Source: Ectobius pallidus
Lineage: Eukaryota > Arthropoda > Insecta > Blattodea > Ectobiidae
Length of the DNA: 64,000 nt
Assembly: GCA_964059195.1 (NCBI GenBank)
Contig: CAXKWD010000006.1
Span: 179,240,825 to 179,304,824, forward strand
Direction of reading: 5' to 3'
Positions 55,247-64,000 of the stretch are shown here, piece by piece. The position numbers and the translations under genes were made by a program. The first letter of the stretch is position 1; each line of letters opens with the position of its first letter. A model generated the notes under the pieces. The model did not search any database. It saw nothing but the letters and a program-made list of their open reading frames with translations, and had not been told where the DNA came from.

Positions 55247-55841
55247 CACATTTGCTACAGTGCACACCATATGGCGTGGAAGAAAAGCCAGCACTTCCCT
55301 CCCGTCCAATTCGATTTACGGCAATAGATAGGGCGGTGAATACATTTGCTAGTTTCCATTTACGGCAATAGATGGTGGGTGAATAAACTTGCTGGATTTA
55401 CAGAAGCCCTAAAATTTATGTCGACCTCCTGACACCAAATGAATTCTATGTGCTTTCGAAGATCAGTTTCGCATCGCCGGTCAGTAGCGTGAAGAATGGC
55501 TAGCATTAGGCTTAGTGGTAATTCCGTGTGCAGTGACTAACGAGATAAACGTGATTTTAGGTGTAGGCCATTATCAGGTGACGAGATTGACGGATTATTG
55601 TTGTTAAACAATGATTCTGGTCATGAATTAATCCCGTCTGCTGCAGCTTCATGGCTATTCAACAAATATAGAAGTCTTCCTTAAAGTATGTAAAATTTTC
55701 ATGCAATAATTTCATATAGTTTTCAAGAAAAACTGGAATATTGAGGTAGTGTAAATTATTAATGTGTATTTTCAAATAGGCATTTGAAAATCCCTGAGCT
55801 GGGGCGTTTAAAGAGCTGGCAGGTAGTGAGTAGTGAATGTG
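55247..55841 (+). mobile_element. piggyBac-type MITE with TTAA duplication
   Basis: TTAA at 55243-55246 and 55842-55845 flank CACATTTGCTAC and the inverse of CACATTCACTAC. Inside, a plus-strand frame gives RPLSGDEIDGLLLLNNDSG, like the acidic N-terminus of piggyBac transposases (RPLSDxEIxxLLxxSD), preceded by a putative ATG (MASIRLSG). ATTTACGGCAATAGAT is repeated at 55312 and 55365. No catalytic domain. Confidence 0.75.
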
Positions 55842-56120
55842 TTAAATGCATTATAGAAAATTCCACTTCTTTAACATTTAGGCAATGGTAGAACATAAAT
55901 TTAACTTTCGAAGAACAATAAATACTTTGCCTAGTATTTAAATACAGTATGTCCCACGCAAGAGTTGGCCAATGACGCTGGTTCCTGCGGCGCGGTGGGC
56001 TCAGCTCCAACTCCCGAGCGATCAGGTGAAATATCTACACTAATGAAGCCGTGATCGAAGTATATTTCAGGTTCTCACATTTACAGTTGGAATTACAATG
56101 AAAAATAACCACGTACCTCA

Positions 56121-56467
56121 TCATAAGAGATGTTGGAAATGTCCTCCCCTTGCATCCACACAACACTGGAACCTTTTTAAGAAATTTTCTTTCACGCGCA
56201 TAAGTTCAGCTTCCGAGATAGAATTAATTTCTCTTCTTATACTGTCTTTAAGTTCTTCTAATGTATGTGGGTTTGATCTAATTTCTGTTCAGTAAGTACG
56301 CGCCGCTTGGTCCATCGTTTCCTATCGAGAATCGAACCCGTTTCCCGAAGTTTGCTTACAAGTTTTCGCACATCTTCTCTGCTTGGAGGACGTACACCTG
56401 GGAATTTTGCTAAAAACCGTCGTCTTGCGTCCTTGCAAGATGATGTAATCACATACGAATCGTACAT
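56121..56467 (-). pseudogene. DUF4817-type transposase, N-terminus fused to C-terminus
   Basis: The minus strand has KDARRRFLAKFPGVRPPSRE, DVRKLVSKLRETGSILDRKR and RRVLTEQKLDQ (the helix-turn-helix DUF4817 region). It then goes directly to NPHTLEELKDSIRREINS, SEAELMRVKENFLKRFQCCV and GGHFQHLL with stop. The joint lies at about 56275. The catalytic DDE core is missing. This is the clearest internally deleted version in the window. Confidence 0.8.
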
Positions 56468-56762
56468 AAATATCCTTTGTTCTATTGTATACGTAGGCCA
56501 GGCCTATGTCGTGGCAACAACACATGACACTAGCAGAAGGAATACTGACCAAGCTTTGTCCACACAGTCAAGGTCGTGGCAGTTCAACGACACATGTGCC
56601 AGCCAGATAAATCACATATGTTTTTCTTTGTGAGAACCTGAACCATTACACCAACAGCGGGCTTTATTAGCGTAGACATTTCACCCATTTACATTGTAAT
56701 GTATGGGAAGTTGACCTATACACTTTATTTTTAAAGTCACTCCATAAATAATATTCACATAC

Positions 56763-56917
56763 TGTTAGAAGAACTTAAAGACAATATCACATAGGCCTAT
56801 CACAAGAGAAATGAACTCTGTCTCTGAAGCTGAACTTATGCGCGTGAAAGAAAATTTCCTAAAATGGTGTCAGTGTTGTGTGGATGCGAGAGGAGAACAT
56901 TTCCAACATCTCTTGTG
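56763..56917 (+). pseudogene. DUF4817-type transposase C-terminal relic
   Basis: LLEELKDNIT, then SVSEAELMRVKENFLKWCQC and CVDARGEHFQHLLC, mirroring the minus-strand copy in the same element. A small insertion AGGCCTATCACAA breaks the frame, as at 9757-9915. Confidence 0.7.
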
Positions 56918-57575
56918 TAGAGGTACGTGTTTATTTTCATTGTAATTTTAACTGTAAATATGAGAACCTGAATCATAACACCGATCGCGGCTTCATTAGC
57001 GTAGATATTTCACCAGATTGCTCGGGAGTTGGAGCTGTGCCCGCACCGCCACAGGAACCCGCGTCATTTGCCAACTCTAGCGTGGGACACACTGTATTTT
57101 ATAATACTTATTATCCATAAAAAATTTAAACCTTTGCTACATTCGTTACAGATACATTACTATGTGTGGGCAGCTGAAAGATCTACAGGGAATCTATGTG
57201 TACAATTCTGAGTATTACTGAGCATGCTCTCTTTATGAGCTGAAAATGTGAAGTTGTAAGGAAATCAGTGATTCCATTAGATGTGGCCGATAATTAAATG
57301 GTAGGTATCTTCACAATCATTTACTATCTTCTACATTTAAATCATTCTTTGTTACAATCACAATTTACAAGTATACCAAATCTCTATATAAGTTATCTAA
57401 ATGTATAATGGTAAACAAATTTCTGTTTTAGTTTTCATAGGAATTTGAAATACCGGTAATTGAAGTATTTCAAGAAACTTATTATTATTAAAAATTATAA
57501 ACTTTTCTATATTTGTCACAGCTAATATTAAATAGTATTGGAAGTTAACACAGTGAAGTTATATAACATATTTAT

Positions 57576-57893
57576 ATAAGAGTTAAATTTTACACAAAAA
57601 CTTTACTTTTGGCATAGTTTACAGGTACTAGTTTCAGTGCCTGCTGTGGCACCCTCCCGCAGCCGTGGTACAAACTTTGAGATGAGGTCTTCATCGATTG
57701 GGATATCGAAGTCCATAAGAAGGGGTACTAACTGATGAACTTTGATATCTCGTCCAATGAGGACTGCATCTCAAAGTTTGTACCTCGTCTGCGGGAGGGT
57801 GCCATGGCAGTTGAATATGGTAGGGAAGTCGCCGAAACTAGTGCAGGTAAACTATATGAAATGTGAATTTTTTGTGTATAGTTCAACTCTTAT
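57576..57893. mobile_element. 318-bp palindromic element
   Basis: ATAAGAGTTAAATTTTACAC at the left corresponds to the inverse of the right edge (ATAAGAGTTGAACTATACAC), and the arms continue through TAGTTTAC, ACTAGTTTC, CACCCTCCCGCAG and ACAAACTTTGAGAT almost to the middle. A central stretch with TTCATCGATTGGGATATCGA also has a mirror. The GC content of the arms is high. No coding role seen. Confidence 0.8.
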
Positions 57894-57912
57894 TTATAAT
57901 TATTTATTACAG

Positions 57913-58129
57913 CTGTTTGCAAGAATAACAACAGTGAACCCATACAAACATGATACAGAGAACTTTGAAACATCATCTGCTTTTTGCTGAGGCTATGAAG
58001 TTATAAGAGCAAGTAAACGGTGAACGGGATTTACTTCATAAGTGACCATGAGAGGATGTTGATGATCCGAGGATGTTGATGATCCAAGGAAACTACCTGG
58101 AGGTGTCTTGGAGAAATGTATTGTTGCTG
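57913..58129 (+). other. Exon-like module 6
   Basis: Acceptor TATTTATTACAG, donor CTGGTAAGTGAAGCCCAAG as in module 5. A frame reads VNGIYFISDHERMLMI, then a duplicated 17-18 bp unit (GAGGATGTTGATGATCC), then GNYLEVSWRNVLLL. It aligns with module 4 from GVYFI to DYL. Confidence 0.45.
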
Positions 58130-58489
58130 GTAAGTGAAGCCCAAGTTTTTAATGTTATTTAAATGAAATATATAATTCTCTAATAAACTTCACTTTATCT
58201 AACTGGTCATATCATAAAAGAGCAGTAGTTTTTAATTTTTGAAATGAATCTATTTTAAACTAATTTCCCATATACAAAAGAAGTAAAGTCTTCTAGTAGT
58301 CTACATGTATGGACAGAATGCATGTATATTACAAAAATTGGTTATACAAAGCAGATACGTGTTTAGTGTGTCAATATTAATCTTCATTATATGTAACATT
58401 AGAATGACAGTGTCAATGAAATGTTTGTTCAGAAATGTACAATATAAAGTCATGAAGTAAGTCATATTAGGATATTAAAATAAAATCAG

Positions 58490-58925
58490 GTAAACTGATG
58501 TAACAAAGTGCCAGTATGTTTTTGTTTAATCAGTTATGATTGCAATTATGATATGCAGAATAAAAAAAAGTCAAATTGGCCGGTTTCAGGATTTGAACCA
58601 TGTAACTCCTGAATGCGAGGCCAAGATGTTACTATCTCATTCACCTGGGTCGGTTTAACAGTCTAGTTGGATAAACACATGCAAACCAATACTGTTTTGG
58701 TCATAGCTAACTGTATTTTAATTTCCAACGCCTTATAAGATCACAGTAAAACAATAGACTATGTTGTCAAGATAACTGATTGGCATTTTTTAAAATAAAT
58801 TCTTTCGAATATGTATATTACCATGAAATAGGCACTAAATTGAGCATTTCTCCGAAACAGGTCAACCGATTTTATCCAATATCAATACACTTCTTCCCGT
58901 GGACATTATAAAGGATAAACTTTGA
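58490..58925. repeat. Repeat family A copy, right-truncated
   Basis: AACAAAGTGCCAGTATG, AATCAGTTATGATTGCAATT, GTAAAACAATA.ACTATGTTGTCA, ACAGGTCAACCGATTTTATC and TTCTTCCCGTGGACATTATA parallel 30646-31030. The right end is lost at about 58915. A tRNA-like block (58570-58680) interrupts it. Confidence 0.6.
58570..58680 (-). repeat. tRNA-like SINE fragment S4
   Basis: Minus strand: GGTGAATGAGATAGTAACAT (A-box-like), CTTGGCCTCGCATTCAGGAG, CATGGTTCAAATCCTGAAAC (B box) and CCGGCCAATTTGAC. tRNA-like spacing, no acceptor stem pairing; inserted in repeat A. Confidence 0.55.
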
Positions 58926-59030
58926 TATATGTCCCTCGAAAATTTTCTAAGTCCGAAAGTTCACGTTGATATGCTATGAACAGCGAAGATTCCCGAAGTT
59001 TTTTCCCGAAGTGCCGAGACTAAGAATGTA

Positions 59031-62000
59031 TGAGGGACTTTACCAATTTACTTTCTTACTATGTCTTCCAATAATATATCTTTACGTGATCTGCTCTAAC
59101 TTCTAGTAACTATCGTAACAGTGACCTAGTTACTCAGTGAAGCAAATCCACCTGTCACCACATACCAAAGTACGGCACGCGCACTTGACATTCCACAGCT
59201 ACTATTAATGCACCACATCTACAGGGTGTTCTCGAACTTCTTCATTATAATTTAACTATTATAAAAAAACTCTCTTTTATTGGTAGAACATTTGATATAG
59301 GGCGCCATCTACCAATTCCTCTTCTAATTCTCATCCTAATTACCAATATTAATTTCTCTCTTGACTATATGTTTTTTTTTTTTTCTAAGTCCCACCACAA
59401 AATATTTATTGCATATACAAGGCTATATATACAAGTACCACGGCGTAGCCTTTAAACAGTGGAGAAGGGCAGGATTCTTTCTATTTAAAGGAAGTTAGTA
59501 TTTTTAATTCACCCTCTAAATAACAAACCACGTTAACTATGATTTTTCAACAATTAACAATAATATTTTATTTAACCAAAAATCAGATTATTCAGTAACA
59601 ATTTTACAACTTCCCTTTTTAAATTACCCTCATCTCAAGTTTATACACACAACATATTTATTTCAATTATAACTATTTCTTTACCATTATTATCTCAAAT
59701 CAACATTTATCAGATGTAACCCTAAAATAAATTTCTGACTCTTAATAAGGTTTTAATTCCAATATTATACTGTTTTCTTACTTTCCCCATTAACTAACGT
59801 AATTTCTGAATTTATTTTTCAGGTCACTTTTGAATTCTACAATCAAATACTTCTTTCATCAACTTCAAAAAAATCAAAAAAACCATCAAAACTCTGACAA
59901 CAAGGAAATTGTATCAAACTCTACCCTGTACATACTCCTCTTAATAAATGTTCATCTTACAATACATTTTATTTTCCTTTATTTCACTACACTAACATGT
60001 CCTTGTCTGTCCCGTCAGAGAAGAAGAAGTTTTTAAAGATAGATAGGAAAGACAGTGTTATGAAGAAAGAAACGGAAGTTTAGGCCTACACCCACAGAGT
60101 GACTGTGGCGATAGACCACCGATACAGGGGTGTCGTCTAGATCTTGAGTTACAAACAATCTGACTCCTCCTCTGTAACCGGGGAAATAATAACGGGCCGC
60201 AAACAAAAATACAATTTTGAAAATCGATGTCAGAGGTCCCTGACACTCTCTCCTAGAGGCACGTGGGGCCGTTGTTCGCCTCCAACACCGACGCCTTTCA
60301 CAATTTCTCCTAAATTTCTTTCTTTATATATATTTCACTAATATAGGCCTTGCCTACTACTAGATTTTATTCTTTTAATTTTTCTTTCTCAACACTCACA
60401 TTACCTTGTAGTAGTTATTTTATTCGAAATCTTAGGAGCTCCTGTCACCCAAGAATCCATCTACTAACAATCCTTCTTACTTACTCTATGTATTCATCAT
60501 CACTTCTACAAGAATTATTAACTTATTTTCTTTCTTTCTTTTTCTTCTCTTTTAACCTTTCCTTTATAGCAAAAACTTCCCGTTTAATGCTTCAAGTCTT
60601 CTTCTAACTTTTATTCACTATCCCCTTTTTTAACCATTTTTCACTTCACAAAAATTTACTTTTAATTCATCTAACTTCAATTTAGAATTGTATTTTCCTA
60701 AGCCCCTAGGCTTCTAGACTTTCTTCTACTTTTTCCAAGTTCACTACTCTACCCAATTTTTCTTCAACTACTTTAACTCTTTTCTCTGTTAGGTTACAAT
60801 CTTAACCCCAATCAATTTACTTTCACTTCTATATTTAGATGCAATGGTCCTATATGATCTCTAACAATAGGAGTACAACACTTTCTCAGTCTCCCTTATT
60901 CTAACGCTTTGATAAGGCGCAAAGCACCGCACACATAAATTAATTAATAGCCATTTTTAACTTTACATTAGATATTACAATAAATTTGGAAGTATGACAC
61001 TTATTCTATCTCCCAGTCCTTTACTTAAGATAAGGCGCCTAAGCTCGCCGACTATCTTAATTTATGCTACCCTAACATTTCTTTCCATTACAACTTCTCC
61101 ACGTTACTTAGTTTCAATCTGTGTCCATTTATGTTTCTGAATTTCCTGTGAATTCCAATATGAAACTACTTGACCCCACCTAAGTAACTTATCTTTATTT
61201 ACTCCCTCTCTACTTCTTTCTTATTATCCTCTTCTAACCTAACTCTGAACTTGAACTACAGAACAGATCATCGTTACTTTCACGACCAACCAACTACTTT
61301 TCTTTTTCCTCTACTCTATCTCTTATTGAACTACTTTTGTTCTGTTAGGAATCTATTGATCACACATTAAGTAGAAACTACAAAAATGTGAATATCAATT
61401 TATCTTTTCAAAAACTGACTAAGCGTCTGATAATACTAGTTTTTAGTATACTCAACAGGACGTAGACTACTGTTGGTCTTCACTCTTCCCTCCAATGTCC
61501 ATTTCTTTGTAGGATACCATTCGTCATCCAAGTCTCCCTTAGACTCGGCCCATATTCTCCTTCGCAGCGGTTGTCCGTTGTCGGCAGCCACGACATAATC
61601 CAGACACGTTTAGACTCATTCCAACCATAGCTATTTCCATATAGCCATCCATCGGTGATTCCAATTTTTCTCTTCTCGTCGGCTCGCTGATGCTTATGTT
61701 CCACCGACCCATTTCTACTGCCTGGCGGCGTGCATACAGCACCCACCCGACGGGCTAGGCCCGCCAGACGCGGCGACCTCCCTCTTCGTCGGCTGTCTGT
61801 TGCTTACTCTTCTGCTGACTAACTCTTACTCCTCTCTCCTCACTACTCTGTCTCCGTTACTTCTCTCTCAGGGGTCACGGTCGTCTCTCTCCATTTCCGG
61901 CGCCCCGCGCCTGCGCACTTTCCTCTTCCTGCAATTCAAATAAAACTGACACAGTATCGATAGTTCCTAGGATTTCCTTTGTTTATCACTAGTTCCCTCG

Positions 62001-62045
62001 TGGTCTCGAGCACTGTTTTATACGTAACGTTTTTACAACGTGACA
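59031..62045 (-). repeat. 3' LTR of the gypsy-like element (about 3.0 kb)
   Basis: On the minus strand it begins TGTCACGTTG right after a purine tract and ends TCCCTCA. Only 725 bases can be checked against the other LTR, so the 3.0-kb length rests on the purine tract and the TG..CA ends. A GC-rich part at 61500-61920 contains short frames (e.g. MGRWNISISEPTRREKLE) without known domain; the rest is AT-rich with pyrimidine-biased plus strand. Confidence 0.65.
62016..62022 (-). promoter_or_regulatory. TATA box of the LTR
   Basis: TATAAAA on the minus strand about 25 bases inside the proposed LTR start. The very short U3 that this implies is unusual, so a second promoter further in is possible. 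Confidence 0.35.
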
Positions 62046-62060
62046 ATCTTCCCTTTCTTA
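62046..62060 (-). other. Polypurine tract
   Basis: TAAGAAAGGGAAGAT on the minus strand directly precedes TGTCACG, the expected layout of a plus-strand primer next to the 3' LTR. Confidence 0.6.
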
Positions 62061-62169
62061 CCAAAAAAAAATATGTTTGCTGTCTTAAGGGAACATATTT
62101 TTTTTTCCTTTTATGAACCAACCAATAGGGTCTATACTGGCACAAAGGGCTTAAAATCTTTAGCATGTC

Positions 62170-62416
62170 ACTTCCCTAACTTTTTGCCATAACGGTTCAT
62201 CAACTCGTAACTGTTTTCACTCATTCTTTTCTTTATAACGTAAGGACCAATAAATGTTTCACTTAAATGCATAACCTTGTGCTGAATTAATAAGTTTATA
62301 GTTTCTTCTCAACACTAGATCTCCCAGGCAAAATTTCACTTCTCTCCTTCGGAGATTATAATAATGACTCTACTTTTTATAAGCAGTTTCTAAATTATGT
62401 CTGACCATTAGATTTA

Positions 62417-62466
<50 letters not shown>

Positions 62467-62850
62467 TATCTAATCTTTCACTCAAATTCTTTGGAAGTTC
62501 CTTAACTATAGGCTGATTTTCAATAACATTTAGCCTACTTAAAACTTCAGCCTCCTTCCCAAAATCTAGCATATAAGGAGTGCATCCAGTGGAACTATGT
62601 TTAACAGTATTCAAAGCAAACGTAAATTCTTTCAGATAAACAGATAAACATACATTTTGAATGTAACTAGCAAGACCATCGTTTACAATACCCGATTAAC
62701 TCTTTCTACTGGTTACTTTCCTTAAAGCTTTACAGTCCACACATTTGGTAAAGGTAGCTTAAATTACAACAGTATATTTGTTTCTTTGCTTGGAACGTGG
62801 GTATGGTCCCAATAAATCAGTAGCTATAGTAATCCAAGATTTTCTTTCTG
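62170..62850 (-). pseudogene. gypsy-type integrase remnant
   Basis: Minus strand, right to left: ITIATDLLGPYPRSKQRNKY (integrase core start with the first catalytic Asp), TKCVDCKALRKVT, then a jump to FALNTVKHSSTGCTPYMLDF (normally NTxxHxSTGxTPYxLxFG), a 44-nt oligo-A tract, YYNLRRREVKFCLGDLVL (the RRxxxxGDLVLRR C-terminal box). The second Asp and Glu region of the core is absent or scrambled near 62700. No reverse transcriptase or protease precedes it. Confidence 0.75.
62419..62462. repeat. 44-nt oligo-T tract
   Basis: Uninterrupted T run on the plus strand inside the integrase frame (oligo-Lys if translated on the minus strand). It may be an expansion or an assembly artefact. Confidence 0.95.
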
Positions 62851-63000
62851 ATAAGTAGCCATATTAATATATTAACAATTCCACAATGACAAAAAAGACT
62901 GAAAAGAGAAAAGAGATTAGAAAACAATAGTCAAGTCATCTGTCATAGTCACCTATACTAACCTAGAAAAATATGAACTCCCCTCTTTTTTTTTTTTTAA

Positions 63001-63275
63001 CTCGCCCCACGCTATGGGTCAAAACTCTTTTGTTTTTAACACTATCTCACCCCACGCTATGGGCTATCAAAATCTGTGATTTTACCACAACTCGCCTCAC
63101 GCTACGGGCGACCAAAATATATGATGACTCGTATTTCAAGTTTCCAATTCTAACTGATTAATGTTTATTTTCTTTTCTTATATCAGGCCCCACGTTATGG
63201 GATATCAAACTATCACGGCCCCACGTTATGGGATATCAAACTATCACGGCCCCACGTTATGGGCTCCAAAATATA
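63001..63275 (-). repeat. Array of six primer-binding-site-like motifs
   Basis: CCCCACGCTATGGG or a close variant lies at 63005, 63050, 63095, 63188, 63219 and 63250. On the minus strand the copy next to the LTR reads TTGGAGCCCATAACGTGGGG, like PBSs of insect gypsy elements. The last three copies form a 31-bp tandem repeat; the others are 45 or 93 bases apart. Confidence 0.75.
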
Positions 63276-64000
63276 TGAGGGACTTTACCAATTTACTTTC
63301 TTACTATGTCTTCCAATAATATATCTTTACGTGATCTGCTCTAACTTCTAGTAACTATCGTAACAGTGACCTAGTTACTCAGTGAAGCAAATCCACCTGT
63401 CACCACATACCAAAGTACGGCACGCGCACTTGACATTCCACAGCTACTATTAATGCACCACATCTACAGGGTGTTCTCGAACTTCTTCATTATAATTTAA
63501 CTATTATAAAAAAACTCTCTTTTATTGGTAGAACATTTGATATAGGGCGCCATCTACCAATTCCTCTTCTAATTCTCATCCTAATTACCAATATTAATTT
63601 CTCTCTTGACTATATGTTTTTTTTTTTTTCTAAGTCCCACCACAAAATATTTATTGCATATACAAGGCTATATATACAAGTACCACGGCGTAGCCTTTAA
63701 ACAGTGGAGAAGGGCAGGATTCTTTCTATTTAAAGGAAGTTAGTATTTTTAATTCACCCTCTAAATAACAAACCACGTTAACTATGATTTTTCAACAATT
63801 AACAATAATATTTTATTTAACCAAAAATCAGATTATTCAGTAACAATTTTACAACTTCCCTTTTTAAATTACCCTCATCTCAAGTTTATACACACAACAT
63901 ATTTATTTCAATTATAACTATTTCTTTACCATTATTATCTCAAATCAACATTTATCAGATGTAACCCTAAAATAAATTTCTGACTCTTAATAAGGTTTTA
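63276..64000 (-). repeat. 5' LTR of the gypsy-like element, cut by the window edge
   Basis: Same as 59031-59755 at a constant offset of 4245, including the 13-T run after TATATG. The remaining part should lie beyond 64000. Confidence 0.9.

Larger units (their letters stand above)
55945..57094. mobile_element. Palindromic DUF4817-type element, longest copy
   Basis: CAGTATGTCCCACGCAAGAG and the inverse of CAGTGTGTCCCACGCTAGAG, with TA at 55943-55944 and 57095-57096. Arms over 250 bases. It has the same palindromic layout as 9093-10088, plus about 150 extra internal bases (56460-56615) that include GTCGTGGCAACAACACATG and ACACATGTGCCAGCC. Confidence 0.85.
59031..64000 (-). mobile_element. gypsy-like LTR retrotransposon, internally deleted, partly outside window
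   Basis: 59031-59755 recurs at 63276-64000 with no difference that I can see, so both are LTRs of one young element. In minus-strand orientation the upstream LTR runs out of the window on the right. The internal region (63275 down to 62046) holds PBS-like repeats, an integrase remnant and a purine tract; gag, protease and RT are absent. The LTR left edge is TGAGGGAC and its other edge GTGACA at 62045, giving TGTCAC...CCCTCA on the coding strand. Confidence 0.85.

Noticed and set aside
59031..59755. Segmental duplication of the host genome
   Set aside because: Placement on both sides of an integrase remnant, a purine tract and PBS-like motifs fits LTRs better.
61480..61746. Overlapping minus-strand frames inside the proposed LTR
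   Set aside because: No gag-like features (no major homology region or zinc knuckle); treated as incidental in a GC-rich U3/R region.

Overview
The window looks like AT-rich, intron-era animal DNA, most probably from an insect. The transposon families present (DUF4817-type mariner relatives, P-element/THAP, Penelope with GIY-YIG, pogo, hAT, piggyBac, CR1/jockey-like LINEs, gypsy-like LTR) and several tRNA-derived SINE families fit a large, repeat-rich polyneopteran genome such as a cockroach or termite. The recurrent short word AGGCCTA is compatible with that, but the species is an inference. I see no intact host protein gene, no rRNA, no bona fide tRNA, no CRISPR array and no bacterial signal. 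Nearly everything that can be named is a mobile element or its decayed remains, often nested.

Layout. 0-3.1 kb: an AT-rich tandem duplication, a LINE fragment and a minus-strand P-element-like transposase pseudogene that still shows its introns. 3.5-13.5 kb: pieces of a DUF4817-transposase family (three palindromic copies in the window), tandem repeats, SINE S1 copies and a 1.06-kb TIR element of unknown class. 13.6-21 kb: two copies of a 2.2-2.5 kb composite repeat (family B), each carrying a hAT insertion with 8-bp target duplication. Between them lie a Penelope element broken by a TA-flanked DNA transposon (itself carrying a SINE) and a mariner fragment. 21-33 kb: a DDE transposase pseudogene, a CR1-like LINE with PHD and esterase-like ORF1, a pogo-like relic, a multi-copy insect TE protein, and a jockey-like LINE split by a small palindromic element. 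33-42.5 kb: mariner, hAT, Tc1-like and Tigger-like miniature elements and a third copy of family B carrying a 212-bp insertion.

42.5-49.5 kb: a 2.5-kb foldback element with arms of about 1.09 kb inserted in repeat D, then a second insect TE-protein pseudogene, SINEs and small TIR elements. 49.6-58.2 kb: six related exon-like modules on the plus strand, several with preserved splice signals; this is the least explained region and the best candidate for a decayed or unusual host locus. piggyBac, DUF4817 and palindromic elements have inserted among them. 59-64 kb: a young gypsy-like LTR element on the minus strand with an LTR of about 3 kb, an internal region reduced to about 1.2 kb, and six copies of a primer-binding-site-like motif; the window ends inside its second LTR.

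How parts work together: autonomous coding capacity is gone everywhere I can see, so most miniature elements would depend on transposases encoded elsewhere. The nesting gives a relative chronology, for example Penelope, then the TA element, then the SINE. All judgements are by eye, without alignments or searches, so boundaries of degenerate copies are approximate.
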